A program made the position numbers and the translations under genes. The notes beneath the pieces are model-generated. The model saw only the letters and a program-made list of their open reading frames with translations. It searched no databases and had not been told where the DNA came from. From Gigaspora rosea (Eukaryota; Glomeromycota; Glomeromycetes; Diversisporales; Gigasporaceae), in the NCBI GenBank assembly GCA_003550325.1, contig QKWP01000009.1:734946-798945 (forward strand): DNA of 64,000 nucleotides, read 5' to 3'. Shown here piece after piece: positions 24,976-37,042 of this stretch (position 1 is the stretch's first letter; each line of letters opens with the position of its first letter).

Positions 24976-27235
24976 ATGCCACTAAAAGTTTATCATAATA
25001 TCATTATATTAAAATGGTTATTCATAATATTTATTTTATTAATAACTTTAATTCAATCAATCTCGTCAGTTGATCCACGTTGGGGACATACTGCAACTAT
25101 TATAAATGATACAATATATTTTGTAGGTGGAAGAACAAATGATAATCGATTTACTTTGGATTTTATAAGTCTTAACTTAGCCAAAGAGTTCCCTTTAATT
25201 TCACCTCCTTGGGTAGAACTTGATTCTACAGGAATGCCATTAACTTCTGATCATACCGCTGTAGCTACTGGTATAAATAATTCTAAAATTGTGGTTTTTG
25301 GAGGTGATGTAGATGATCCTGCTTCTGCTGCTATGTCAAGTTTATTAGTTTATGATCCTAAACTTCAATTTTGGAATCGATTAATAATTTCTTCAACTCC
25401 AACAAGAAGATTTTTACATTCTGCTGTAATATTATCAAATCAATTTATGTTAATTTATGGTGGTGAAATAGGTGTTGAAACTGGAAATCAAAATAGTTTA
25501 GTATTGGCTGATTTATGGGGTTTTAATACTAGTTCATTATCCGGTTGGCAAGGGTTTCCATCTTTGGCTAACTACTCTCCTGGAATGAGAGAACGTCATA
25601 CTGCTAGTATTATTGGAAATAAGATGATTATTATAGGAGGTACTGACGGTAAATCTCTTATTCCTATGAGTTCAATTTATGTATTTGACTCTATTGCTGT
25701 TAATTGGACTTTAATAACTACTACCGGTCAAGTTCCTTCATCACGAATTGATCATTCAGCTGTTGGTAAGTTATTAAATTTTATTATAACTAATTTAAAA
25801 AAAAAAAAAAAAGTTGATTTATTAATTTCTCAACTCGGGGTTATCAATAATTGTTGCAGTTGAAGTTGAGAAAAGCGGAAGCTGAGACTTGAATAAAAAA
25901 TATATATCAGATATATATATATATATATAAGTGGGTTTTAATAGTTATAGTGGGTTTATAGATTTAAATTTTTTTAGTAACTTAACTCAATTGTCAGCTT
26001 CTGTCAATCTCATCTTCAGCTGACAATAACTATAATTTAACTATTTTACTAACACATATATTTATATATATATATATATATAGTTTTAAAGGATTCTATT
26101 ATAATATATGGTGGTTCTAGTATGGATAATATTACAATATTTGGAGACGTTGCAGTTCTTAATACAACATATTGGGATTGGGCTGCACCTCCTACCACCA
26201 ACACGCCTATGCATCGATTCAAACATTCGGCAACAATCTATGGTGCCAATATGATTGTTGCATTTGGTATGATTTCTGATATTCATTGATATTATACATA
26301 CTATTATCTATCTATCTATTACGTATCTCTTCTTTTTTTTCTTTGACCCCTAAAATTTAATATTTTGAAATTTTAATTATGTCTAGGAATAATTAGACCT
26401 GGAAAAGGTCCTGGAACTATGGATGATCAAATATATTGTTTAAATTTATTAAATTGGACATGGATAAATAATTACGCTCCACAACCCGTTCCTGATAGAA
26501 ATATAACACAACCACCTCCAATTATAACAACTGGAACTCCGCCTACAATTTTCAACCCTACAAACCCTACAAACCCAGTTGGTGATCAAGCAATAAGCAT
26601 ACCCAAAGGATTAGCCATAGGATTATTAATTTTATTATTATTCATTTGTATATCAATGATTGCATTTTTAATATATTACATTAATCAACAACGTAAAATA
26701 TCAAATGGTTCAATATTAGTAGGAATTCCATATTCCAGAACTTCAAGATCTTCAATGCCACCACAACCAAATAATAACAATAATAACAATAACAATAACA
26801 ATATTGATTCTTCATCACAAACACGTAGATCACGACATGCTAGTTTCTTATCTGCTTTATTTCGTTTTAGTAGTTTTAATAATGATGGTGATGAGTTAAA
26901 TCAAACGGACACTGATGAACAAATGACTCAACCACAAAATTCTATATTTGCTCAAACATTACTTGGAAATACTAGTGATAATGATATAAGACCTTCTGAT
27001 CCTGAAAATGGAAAACGACGTAGTGTAAAATTTAGTGAAACTAATATAACTATAACACCTGTTGTATATACTAAAGGACATCATCCTCAAGGAAGTGTAG
27101 AAGTTGAACTTGGTAATACTAATGATCTTAAAAGAATATCAGGTCATGACGTAATAACGCGGACAGGAATGGAAACTGAAGATGGTGGTAGTAGATCTCG
27201 GAGACCGAGTTCATTAAGGGTTGAAAGTAATTTGA

Positions 27236-27271
<36 letters not shown>

Positions 27272-27432
27272 TTGATGATGATGATGACGATTTTGATGAA
27301 GATACGGGAAGTATAGATATTGTAAACATTGGTAGAGGTTTAGATGTTCAAATGCAAAGTAATGCAATGTTGGTATCAAGAAATGAATTAAGAGTTGTTA
27401 ATCCTGATCCAGAAGACAATAATTATAATTAA
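24976..27432 (+). CDS. Secreted-face kelch-repeat single-pass membrane protein, 3 exons
   Basis: Exons 24976-25765, 26084-26266 and 26387-27432 join in phase 1 to give 672 residues. Introns are GT..AG: intron 1 (318 nt) ends TACTAAC...TAG; intron 2 (120 nt) ends TCTAG. The start ATG follows a poly-A-rich leader and opens a signal peptide (LKWLFIIFILLITLIQSISS, to about residue 31). Six kelch blades follow, each with an H[ST]A..I..GG pattern: WGHTATIIN..YFVGG, DHTAVATG..VVFGG, LHSAVILS..LIYGG, RHTASIIG..IIIGG, DHSAVVLK..IIYGG and KHSATIYG..IVAFG. A Pro/Thr stalk leads to a membrane helix (GLAIGLLILLLFICISMIAF, about 399-423), then a cytosolic tail of ~250 residues with a poly-Asn run and a long Asp run near 610-630. 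Likely an extracellular or lumenal beta-propeller receptor or adhesion protein; ligand unknown. Kelch families of this shape are expanded in arbuscular mycorrhizal fungi. Confidence 0.92.
25850..26030. repeat. Inverted repeat inside kelch intron 1
   Basis: GTTGAAGTTGAG..GGAAGCTGAG (about 25856-25888) is complementary to CTCAATTGTCAGCTTCTG..CATCTTCAGCTGAC (about 25986-26026). A (AT)n run and two GTGGGTTT copies sit in the loop. It may be a small foldback insertion that lengthened the intron. Confidence 0.5.
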
Positions 27433-27891
27433 ATACTTAATTTCATGGACCCTAAAATATATTTGATGGAATTCCTTTAAGAAGTGTGAAGGGTGTGAAG
27501 GAAAGAGGGACATGAATTAATACACGTATTAATTGTATTTATATATATATATATATCTCTTTTTTTTTTTTTATATATATAAAAAAAAAAATAGATATTT
27601 AGAAAAATTTTTTTTAATAATTATTGACCACTTTAGAACTGTAATAAATTAACCTGTATATTATTTTTACGAGGATTTTACTATCTTTTGATAATGTAAT
27701 TTTTTTTTTTCTTGTAACTATCATGTCATTAGATCATTTTCTTTTCATCTAAGATGTTTCATATTCCAACAAAATTTTCGTTTTTTTTAAAAAAAAAAAA
27801 TATTTTTTAATAAAAAAAAAAAAAATCAGGCGATTTATGTTTTCATCATAAAGTTTAAATTTTTATATAGATCAGATATTTATTAAACCTA
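27433..27891. other. Kelch gene 3' flank
   Basis: AT and poly-T/poly-A tracts. Possible poly(A) signals (AATAAA-like) near 27640 and 27807. No gene. Confidence 0.4.
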
Positions 27892-28808
27892 CCGTATTTT
27901 CGTGTAATAGCGCTCAACAGCGCGTTATTTATTTAGAGTACGTGCTGAATATAAAAAAAAACAAACAAAAAAAAATAGTCCGGAACAAGAGTTGTACTAA
28001 CTTATTTTTACTAAAGCTTTACTCAGTACCAACTCTTGTTCAGAGTATTTTTTTTTTAAATCTTAACTGTGAATGTGCGCGTTATTTGGGACGCGCATGA
28101 GCGTTATTTTGAAACCGCATGTTATTTAGGTGTCACAAGTTTCTAAATTAGCTGCCCGAAACGAAAGTATCGAAGCAACATTTTGTCTCGAATCTATCAC
28201 GGGAATATTAATCGTATGATCCATTATTGTGATTGTTGATGATTTATTGTTTGATTGATTTATTTTTTGATTGATTTATTTTTTGATTGATTTATTTTTT
28301 GATGATTGATTTATTGTTTGATTGATATTGTATGATCCATATGAGTTTTTAGTGGCGTAATGACGTATTTTTTCGATTAGTAATCGTTAGTTTTATAGTT
28401 TCTGTTAACCCGACTTTGTCTGGTTTTCGTCTCGCCCTGTATACGATATTGTAATTGAATAGAGTTTTTATTTTGATGGCTTGTCATGAAGAAAAATTTT
28501 GTTTTTGAAGTAGAGTCGCCTGTCAGGATGAAGTCACGAAGAGTTTTTTGTATTGATGTTGTTATTGGTGTACTTATCAACTGTTCTAGAATTGTTTAAA
28601 TGGTAATCAAGTGGGGCTAAGGATTTTTAGAATTATCTGAACGATAGACTGAAGCATTAGAAGTTTATCTGAAGTAGGCTTGATTGATACTTTCGATTTC
28701 TGCACTGTTAGCATGTATAGTACGAAAATGGAAGGGACAGAATACCCATAAATGTATTTCAATAAGAAACAAAATAACGCTCATGAACGTTATTACGCGA
28801 AAATACGG
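27892..28808. mobile_element. TIR element, CCGTATTTTCG family, long copy
   Basis: 917 bp between TA dinucleotides (27890-27891, 28809-28810). Ends: CCGTATTTTCGTGTAATAGC and ...GTTATTACGCGAAAATACGG. Internal GCGCGTTATTTGGGACGCGCATGAGCGTTATTT words recur. Holds a nested inverted pair (GGAACAAGAGTTGTACT / AGTACCAACTCTTGTTC, about 27981-28042) and a GATTGATTTATTTTTT minisatellite (28240-28325). The TA duplication suggests a Tc1/mariner-type element; no transposase was recognised. A 211-bp relative lies in an intron at 45308-45518. Confidence 0.75.
28240..28325. repeat. Minisatellite, unit about 18 bp
   Basis: Four to five copies of TTGATTGATTTATTTTTT with minor variation. Confidence 0.75.
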
Positions 28809-28810
28809 TA

Positions 28811-30471
28811 GTAAATACAATTATAATGCTGTCTCCTATCTAGTCTAGATGAAATTGGACAAAATGAAAACTTGCGGTCATCCTTTCTTTTCTTGCACAA
28901 TGCATATGCGTTGGTTAATTACAATATCTTGATTTGTTTTGTCTTGTTTCTGTTCCCTTTACTGTCACATAAGTCAGGCAAGCCATTTGGTTGTTTCAGC
29001 GCAGTGTAATTGACCTTGTCAGGTTTGTTTGTTGGGATTTTGACCGACTCCCCTTTGTTTAACGAAGTTCTTACCTTAGACCATGTATTACATTCCTATT
29101 GATTTTGGTCTTGATAGCCCACATATTTATCATACATCCCCAGACTTAAATTTGCTTGAAGTAAAATTACATTCTCCATGAAAGATATTAATTTTCGCTG
29201 GATCATTAAATTTGGTAACTGCTCTGTCTAGACTGAACCTATAATAAGAGTGTCAAGAACGAGCTATTATAATCACAAAGAACTTGCCGAGACCCTAATC
29301 CTTTATCGTTCAGTGAAAAGAACTTTTCTTCTCGTTACATTTTTTCTATTCATTAAAGAATTACATACATACTAATTCTTCCAGAACTATGATGCTCGTT
29401 TAAGTACTGTGTCAGGAAATTCTCATTTTTGCAGAAATAGATCTTTTTTTTTGAGCCACTTGTAAATCAATGTCAAGATCGTTATGTATATTTTGAGTTT
29501 TTTTTTATTTATTGTCATAACACCATTTTTTTTTTTTACAAAATTTTTTTTTAATTCTATGAAGGTATCATGTTTGATTAGGTAGTTATCGAATTTCTTG
29601 AAATTTTAAAGAATTTAAAGCTTCTATCAAATTAAAAGTCGCAATAAAATTCTCGATATATATATATATATATAGATATATATAGACTCTACGAATAAAA
29701 GTAAAAAAAAAAAAAATTTATTGAGGAGACATCTTAAAGTTTAAAAATTTAAAATTGATTAAATAGAAACTTCGATAAAATTTTTAAAGTATCTTGACAA
29801 CTACAATTCAAAATCGATAAAAAAAGAATTAATTATTTTGGTTCTACATGCTCATATAGAATTAAAGTAAGTAATTACCGAAATATATATCATAGAATTT
29901 ATTTTAAACCTTTTAAGATATCTTGATAATTAACTAAATTGATAAAACCTTTTTTTTATTTTAATTCTACAAATATACAGTATATAATTAAAAATAAATA
30001 TTTTGATGAATTTAATAAACGGTTATCAAGATATCTTCGTTTAAATTTTTTTAAAAAAATTGGGGCTTCCATTTTAACGCTTAAAATTCTTTAAAAATAT
30101 TAAACGAAGACATTCGACAAAAAATCATCTAACTAAATTCGATCAGAACTCTTGTATATATTTTCGTATAATTAAAATAAAATAAACAACGCATTTGGTT
30201 AATTAAGTAGTTAACGAGATATTTTCGCTCAAATTTGGATTTTAGGGGTATGAATAACAGCCACCTTTATTTATATGTATGAAAATATGAAATTATTATT
30301 ATTTGTTCGTTCACACGAAAAGACAGACTAAAATTTCGGTCAGAAGAAAAAACAGACTACAGCTCTTCCTAATATTCACTCTGAACATATCAGTTATATA
30401 TACGTACGTACGTACTGTACGTGGGCGTGTATGTATGGAGGCGCGTTTAAAGTACGTACAGTAGGTACGTG
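28811..30471. other. Intergenic, foldback-like AT repeats
   Basis: No gene seen. From about 29560 to 30250 several ATCTTGATAATT / TTATCAAGATATCTT and TTAATTCTACA..TGTAGAATTAA-type words recur in both orientations, like the foldbacks at 32713-33056. An ACGT-rich stretch (TACGTACGTACGTACTGTACGTGG) is at about 30401-30425. Confidence 0.45.
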
Positions 30472-30813
30472 CTACCACTTATTTATCCTTAATGAACTGG
30501 CGCTTTTCAAGTTTTCCCGGGGCTTTAATTCTTCATAACGAGGATGAGTTTCTTCTCAAACTCCATAAGGCAAAATATCATTTAATTCTTTAAAATCAAT
30601 TCCTCTACTGGTCTCAACTTTTTTCAAAATTATGCGTTCTTTGCCATTAAACCAGACTCCAATCTTGGCTTCGCACATTCGTTGCGTGATGTCGGCGCTA
30701 AATGAACTGTCAGCGAAATGTTCATAGTCATCGGGTTTTCAATTATTATTTTGTGTAACGAGCTTGTCTCCTGATCTACAATGAACAAGATACGCGTCGT
30801 GCAGAGAGCCATG
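30472..30813 (-). pseudogene. Unidentified protein pseudogene, about 114 codons
   Basis: One minus frame reads from 30813 to a TAG at 30472-30474 with only two internal TGA codons. Between them the text is clearly protein-like: DDYEHFADSSFSADITQRM, CEAKIGVWFNGKERIILKK and VETSRGIDFKELNDILPYG, followed after the second TGA by EETHPRYEELKPRENLKSA. Both TGA codons could derive from TGG or CGA by a single transition. GC content is above that of the flanks. I do not recognise the family. It may be the end of a degraded host or transposon gene; a short overlapping frame (30630-30812) is a shadow of it. Confidence 0.6.
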
Positions 30814-32712
30814 TGAATTATAATTTTTTGCTCAGATTTTAGAACAGTATATAGACTGTTTATAGTAAATTAATATAATTTTTTTTATTCTGTTAATATT
30901 TGTTGTGGTAGATTGTGTTAGGTAGTGTATTAGAGTAGATTAAAATATTATGTTGAATGAGTAGTATGTAATTTTCCTAAAGTTATAAAGTTAGTAAAAT
31001 GATATAATGAATTAGTGTTGCAAATCGGACCAAAAAAATTCAATTAAAATCGATTAATCGATTAATTTAGGCTGTTCTCACATTCTCGATGTGATTAGCT
31101 AATGATCGCAATAGTGCTCAGCTATAATTATATTTATTTAAAATTTTTTGTTGACAACTTGAATAAGCAAATAATGACATAATTGAAGCATTATCTTCGA
31201 GTGATTAACTAGTGAGCTCATTTAATATAATCAATTAAAATAAAAAAGATTGTTTCTTATTATTCTTCTATTTATCAAATAATATCATCTACAATAAATA
31301 AAATAATAATAATAATAAATACAGTTAAGTATGGAAAAACGTCAGTTCAGAATCCATAGTTTTAGGTCTTCGTCGATATTGGATGGTCGTAAAAAATAAG
31401 AAATTATTAACAGAATAGTTCATATATTAAGCATCTACAATTGTTTGGAGCTTCTTCATAATTTATTTTCCATGAAAATTTTTAGTATAAGGAGTAAGAC
31501 CCATGACAAAATTAATTGAACGATCTCTTTGGATACTCGATTAATTACAAACTTTGCCAAGTCAGGGATAAAAAAAAAGGTGGTTTGTTGTGCAACGAAT
31601 GTAAATTGAAATGTCAACATCTTTACTAATAAAAAAAAAAAAAAGTTAAATTACGTAACTTTATCAAGTTGCGATATTATTTAAATATCCATAATAAAGA
31701 TAAACGCAATTTGATCTGCTTAAATAATTTCCGCAAAGTAAAATTTATTTTCCGACACTTTTTGAACCATCGATTAAGGCGCTTGAGAATGCCCTTATTA
31801 GTCGATTGCCGGTATATCGAAATATAATTGTGTAGCTACCTATCATATAATGATAAAAACAAAATTCTAATCGATTAGGTTGTTATCAAGCGCCTCCCTT
31901 TATGGTTATATTGATTGGCTGAAAATAATCATTTCGATCAAGAAAACCTGGACCTGACAACCATCTATTTTTTCATGGAGTTACTCTAATTAGTTCTAAT
32001 TAGTCAAAATTTAAAATCCACGTTTCACACAAAGAATTTTTAGCAAAATGATAAGAATCACTTCAATTTAATTTCGATTAGTGATTATATCATCCAAATC
32101 AGTCAAAAAATGATTAGCTAACTTTATAAAATTTTTATATAAACAAACTATTGTTTTATAAAATTTTATACAGTACTGGCAGTGAAGAATTTTTTTTAAA
32201 AAAATTTTTTTGTTCTTTGAGAACATAAATTTATAATTTTATGTTTCTTAAAAACAATTTATTGTGCACTATAATAATTTTTTAAAAATAATATTTTTAA
32301 AATGATTTAATATTTATAATAAATTTATTTATTATAATTTTTAAAATATAAAATACTGCATTTTACTAGTAAATAAACTAAATTGAAAATGAGGAAAATT
32401 GATCTAAAAATCATAAGCTTGTTGAAAATTAAATTTTTTATAAGAAGGACTATTAACTTTAATCATTAAAAAATAATTAAGCAACCTTAATTTCTAACTC
32501 TGGTATATTAGTTTTATAGTAATTACAGTGCCAACCATAAGTATCCGACCCTGATAACCTTCCAGGATTAATTTGTAATGCTTTAAAATTTTTGGTGCAT
32601 AAAGAGTGTCACAGATATTGATCACCCATATGTTTTTGTGCCCGATAATCTACATTAGGATATCACATGATCATAAAGTTTGTGTTTTTACACTAATAAT
32701 TACTCCTAAATC
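30814..32712. other. Intergenic, end of CpG-retaining block
   Basis: No gene seen. TCGATTAATCGATTAA-type words occur at about 31050-31075 and 31765-31880 in both orientations. CpG nearly disappears after about 32.1 kb. Confidence 0.4.
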
Positions 32713-33056
32713 TTTAAATGAAAATATCTTAGCATTGACATAGTTAATTTTTTAGTACTTGATGACTCTTTTTAATTCTACAGATATGTAGAATTAAAAA
32801 GAACATCAAGCATTAAAATTGACTATATCGATGCTAAGATATTTTTATTTAAAATTTAGTTAATTATTAATATTAGAAATGTGATAAAATAAAATTTTTT
32901 AAAAAACTTAAATGCATATATTTTGGCAACTACAAAGTCAATTTTAATGCTTAAGGGCTCTTTGAATTCTATATGCATGTAGAATTCAAAAAGCATTTAA
33001 ACATTAAAATTGATTATGTTATTGTCAAAATATTTTTGTTTAAATTTTGTTAAAAT
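32713..33056. repeat. Two adjacent foldback repeats
   Basis: 32713-32853 is a palindrome centred on CTACAGATATGTAG (about 32787), with arms AAATATCTTAGCATTGAC / ATCGATGCTAAGATATTT. 32906-33056 is a related palindrome centred on ATATGCATGT (about 32975), with arms ATTTTGGCAACTAC..TCAATTTTAATG / ATTAAAATTGA..ATTGTCAAAATATTT. Both share the TAGAATT / AATTCTA inner stem. Confidence 0.75.
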
Positions 33057-33202
33057 CAAATAAATATTTAATTTTTTCTTAAATTTTTAGCTGCAATATT
33101 TTGAGATCAGCCTATTCTATATCAACATTTGAGGCCTCTTTTGAATTTTACAATATTTATTATTGCATAATAATTGATTACTTAGAGTTATTTTGATTTT
33201 TA

Positions 33203-33501
33203 TATATAGGAGATGGCTAAAGCCAGGTATATCACAAGATTACCTGATTTTTCTAATTTTTCCGATTTTTAATTAATATTAGGGTTAGGGTTAGGGTTAG
33301 ATTTGGGTTATAGTTAGGTTAGAAGGTAGTTTATATATAGTAAAATCACATTTCTGATACTTTTACTTAGTCAACCAAGATGGTTTGAATAGCTATTTTT
33401 TATATATTTCATGTTTTTGTCTTTGCCGTTTTGTTCGAACTGATTCGAGTTATATATCAGGAAATTTCGTGATGTACCTGGCTATAGTCTACCCCTATAT
33501 A
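33203..33501. mobile_element. TIR element carrying TTAGGG repeats
   Basis: About 299 bp. The left end TATATAGGAGATGGCTAAAG + CCAGGTATATCAC is the inverse of the right end GTGATGTACCTGG + CTATAGTCTACCCCTATATA. Inside, at about 33279-33300, is (TTAGGG)3TTAG followed by degenerate GGTTATAGTTAGG. No coding capacity. Confidence 0.7.
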
Positions 33502-33611
33502 TAGCAATAATTAATGTTCATATTTAAAATACATTTAAAAAAAGAGAAAATATTTACTCTATATGCATATATATAAATAATATCATCAATTTTTTTATTT
33601 ACTAATTTTTT

Positions 33612-33965
33612 TCTTTTTTTTAGCTACTGTTACTAGTATCATTGTTGATATTGTTGTTGGTATTATTATTAATATAATTATTAATATTTTTATTGTATTG
33701 CTTTAAGTATTATCACTAGTATTATTGTTGGTATCACTATTAGATTTTTTTTTGATAAATGGTTTTGTATACTTTTTTAGTAGTTTTGTATATTTTTTCA
33801 ATGGTGGTCTTATATGTTATTGTTGGTATTATTGCAGATATCATTGTTGGTACTACTATTGGATTTTTTCTTAGTAAATGGGTTTGCATATTTCTTTAGT
33901 AAATGGTCTTATATGTTTTTTAGTAATGGTCTTATATATTTTTTTGATAATAGTCTTGTTTATAA
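33612..33965. repeat. Compound minisatellite with higher-order unit
   Basis: Two roughly 100-bp super-units, each with (ATTGTTGGTATTATT)-type triplet repeats followed by TTTTTTAGTAAATGGTCTTATAT-type ~21-25-bp repeats. The second type is related to the array at 34770-34945. Confidence 0.65.
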
Positions 33966-34769
33966 CTGAGAATTGCTTTTTTCATTTATTAAATTCAATA
34001 TTATTACATGCAAAAGAGAAAAAATAATATATTACAACTATTTAAGAAAAAGAAAACTCAGGCTTCATGATGGCCTTCTACTACTATCAATCTTTACTCA
34101 AGGCCTAATTGTTAGCTGAACAAAGTTATATTGTAATAACTTGTCAGACTTTCAGAATAAAAATTGTTAACATCAATAACCTTGTCCTGTCTAACTGGCC
34201 TAGGTCGCAGTATGTTAAACGAAAAGCAGTCATATATACCAGAATGCTTAGAATAAAGCTTCTAGAATCTTTATCCAGTGGTTTCTCCATTAGTTTCATA
34301 CATCTTTTTATGTTACTTGTTTCCAAGCCACTCGTGAAGATGTCTTTCCTTATTGGAAGCAGTAAACACTACAAATCTTTTGGAGGGAGTACACCAGAAC
34401 ACCCACTTTTTGAAAATTTTTCACAAACCAATGATACCAAAAAAAGTTTACTTGTAATCATAGTAAAAATAGTGGTTCTTCCTATATAGTCCAATATTTA
34501 TCAGAAAGCCACCAAAGACTTTTCAATATGTGGTGAGTAATAAACTCTAAGCTTGTTAGCAAGTAGTTTATGAACTTTACCTCTAAACGACAAGTACCAT
34601 TTTGTAATAAGTAACAAACTCTAAAGCTATTAGCAGATATTATTTTAACTGTATTCCTAAATAATAGCTACCAGGTTATATGTTTCCATGGTTTTTCTAC
34701 CGTTTTTTTGAGACTTTATTTCTGAAGTATTAGTGTATTTGTTGGTACAGGTGATCGTGGGTAGGTAGA
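33966..34769. other. Higher-complexity DNA, possible relic, unresolved
   Basis: The segment 34080-34490 has more balanced composition than its surroundings and open frames on both strands (126 codons +, about 60-80 codons -). Neither matches a family I know. It could be part of an old transposon or pseudogene. Confidence 0.3.
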
Positions 34770-34945
34770 GTTATAGAAGATCTTGTAGTCTTGCATATCT
34801 TTTTAATAGTAGTCTTATATATTTCTTTAATAATAGTCTTGTATATTTCTTTGGCAGTGGTTTTGCATATTTTTTTAGTCGTGGTCTTGTATATTTCTTT
34901 GATGATAGTCCTGTAGGTTTCTTCATTGATGATCTTATAGGACAC
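34770..34945. repeat. Minisatellite, unit about 36 bp
   Basis: Five degenerate copies of TCTTGTATATTTCTTTGATA + ATAGTCTTATATATTTC-like sequence. The minus strand encodes an apparent 12-residue repeat (KEIYKTTIKKIC), which follows from the period and is not evidence of a gene. Confidence 0.75.
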
Positions 34946-35691
34946 TTAAAGGTGGAAATTATAAAATTTGTAAAATTTTATAGTAAAATTTGATTCTTTG
35001 TAAATTATTACAATTTGATTGGCTAATAATTAATTATTAAAAAATATTTTAAAATTAATTTTAAAATTAATTTTTAAAATTAGCCAATAGCAGTAAGTTA
35101 AAACATATGACTTGTCCTATTTTGGGCCAATTTTTACGCATTATATAAAAATATTATACTTATAAACTTATTAACTAAAAAAATATATAATGATTTTTAA
35201 AAAAAATAAGACTACTAAGTTGTAGCAAATTAGCTAAACTACAAAATAGTAGCTTGTTTTTTGTGATATTGTTTTATATTAAATATAATAGCTTTTAAAT
35301 TTGTATCATCTTTAAGTATCCTAGACTATATTAAATAAATAAAATTCAGGGTGCTAAGTAAAAATATTCAAAAAAAAAACTATTTTTTTTCAATATTGTA
35401 GAAAATATACTATATGATCTGTTAATTGCTTGTATCTCTATGGAGCATTAGGGTTTTGCTTGTACCAATTCTACTAGATCTCTTACTGATATAATATATA
35501 CTTCAATAATAGCTTATATAGATGATTTATTATAGATTGCATCAAGCAAATCTGCACTAGAAGAAATACTAACTATAGCAAATTTCTTTATAGACTCATA
35601 AGTATTCAGATTAACCCAGCAAAGTCTATTCTAATTACTAATTCAAAAAACTTAAACAAATCTATAATTTTTGAAGAACAAACTATTATAG

Positions 35692-36375
35692 TGTCACGGC
35701 CAAAATTGGTTTTATGGCAAAATTAGTCCCAGAATTGTGCAACAGAATCTATGGTCTTATTATACAAGATGATTCGGGTTTACTAATGTGCACATGTGCA
35801 CAATTTTTTTGTATGCACAATTTTTTAAATTGGATGTGCACATGCATACAAAGATTTTTTTAATTAATATATAGGTTGTGCACAATTTTTATACAAATTT
35901 TATAAAGTGTGCACAAAAAAATTTTTCAATGTGCACATGTGCACAAAAATTTTTTTCTAGATTTTATACACTGGATCACGGCACATAAGAAATGCAAAAT
36001 TAAGAAAAGATAAGTATCAAATGATTAATTAAATATAATTACAGTAAAGTTAAATATCGTGTAATTAATTATGATATAATTAATCCAAAGTTAAATAATA
36101 AGTATATAAGAAGCCTTTTTGCGTATAAAAGAATGTAACAAAAAGTTATGGATGGTTATGACTCTCATGTGCGTGGCAGGAGCACATGAGCAATACCTAC
36201 GATATATAGTACTATCTCTATAGACAAGCAAGGCATGGAACACAAAACTACTCTCACACGAAATGTTTGAACATCGCCTTAAGAAGAAATCAGATAGTTC
36301 CGATGAATTAAAGTATCTCTTGTTAGTAGATAAGTTGAAGTATCTCTTGTTAACAGTTGGTTAGGGCTGCGATAC
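35692..36375. mobile_element. Solo-LTR-like insertion in the RT relic
   Basis: 684 bp starting TGTCACGGCC, flanked by ATAG on both sides (35688-35691, 36376-36379). Contains a TATAAAAG box (about 36124) and no coding. Removing it restores continuity of the RT relic (...QTII / ..TINLKLVKYLG). The TG start, promoter-like box, length and small duplication suggest a solo LTR, but the end (GCGATAC) is not a perfect CA, so the class is tentative. Confidence 0.55.
35786..35958. repeat. Palindromic TGTGCACA-rich insert inside the LTR-like element
   Basis: Ends TGTGCACATGTGCACAATTT and ...AATGTGCACATGTGCACAAA are inverted copies, each itself self-complementary. Four more TGCACA/TGTGCA words lie between. 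Probably a small foldback insertion. Confidence 0.65.
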
Positions 36376-36587
36376 ATAGCAACAATAAACCTAAAACTAG
36401 TTAAATATCTAGGAACCTGATTCTCTCTCACTCCCAACTAGCACCAATACAAAAAATAATTACAATAAAGATTAAACAATATATTAGAAAAATACAAAAA
36501 GCTATTATTACTAAAAAACAAGCTATATTTATTATAAATATTATCATAATTCTCTATATAACATACTAGCTATATAGTTTATTCTTA

Positions 36588-37042
36588 GGGGGTATCCATA
36601 TATAATATTATACAAGAGGGGGCCAGACGAAAGATAGCATTTTTCTCAATAAATAGGGAGGTCAAAATTAATTTTTTTTAGAAAAAATTAGCTCCAGACA
36701 TTCAAATTTAAAAATTTTGGTACTATTTGATTCGTCTCAGTAAGAGGAGTCGAATGGTACCAATTTTATTTCATTTGGATTACTGAATCAACTAATAGTT
36801 TTTTTGTGAATATCTTTTAATCCAGTAATCCAAATAACAGGATTTTGGTATTATTGGATTTATCTCACTGAAATGAATCGAATGGTATCTAAATCATCTA
36901 AATTATATCATTGTGTCACAATATATTCAAGTTTTTGTAAAATTTTATATATAAATATATGGATTTTGGAAAATTTTTTTATATAGTAGAGGGGGTTAAG
37001 CACTACTATAAGAGTTATATAACATTATTTATGGATGCCCCT
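36588..37042. mobile_element. Harbinger-like MITE in the RT relic
   Basis: 455 bp with ends GGGGGTATCCATATATAATA and TTATTTATGGATGCCCCT and TTA on both sides (36585-36587, 37043-37045). Excising the element with one TTA joins the RT frame as ...SLFLTQNQLNL. Contains a direct pair of ATTCGTCTCAGTAAGAGGAG / TTTATCTCACTGAAATGAAT + CGAATGGTA segments (about 36730-36885), related to 43300-43345. Confidence 0.8.

Noticed and set aside
27128..27379. Minus frames rich in His or Ser
   Set aside because: They are antisense to the GAT repeat of the kelch gene tail.
34730..34945. Repeat protein with 12-residue period
   Set aside because: The period simply reflects the 36-bp minisatellite; there is no upstream gene structure.
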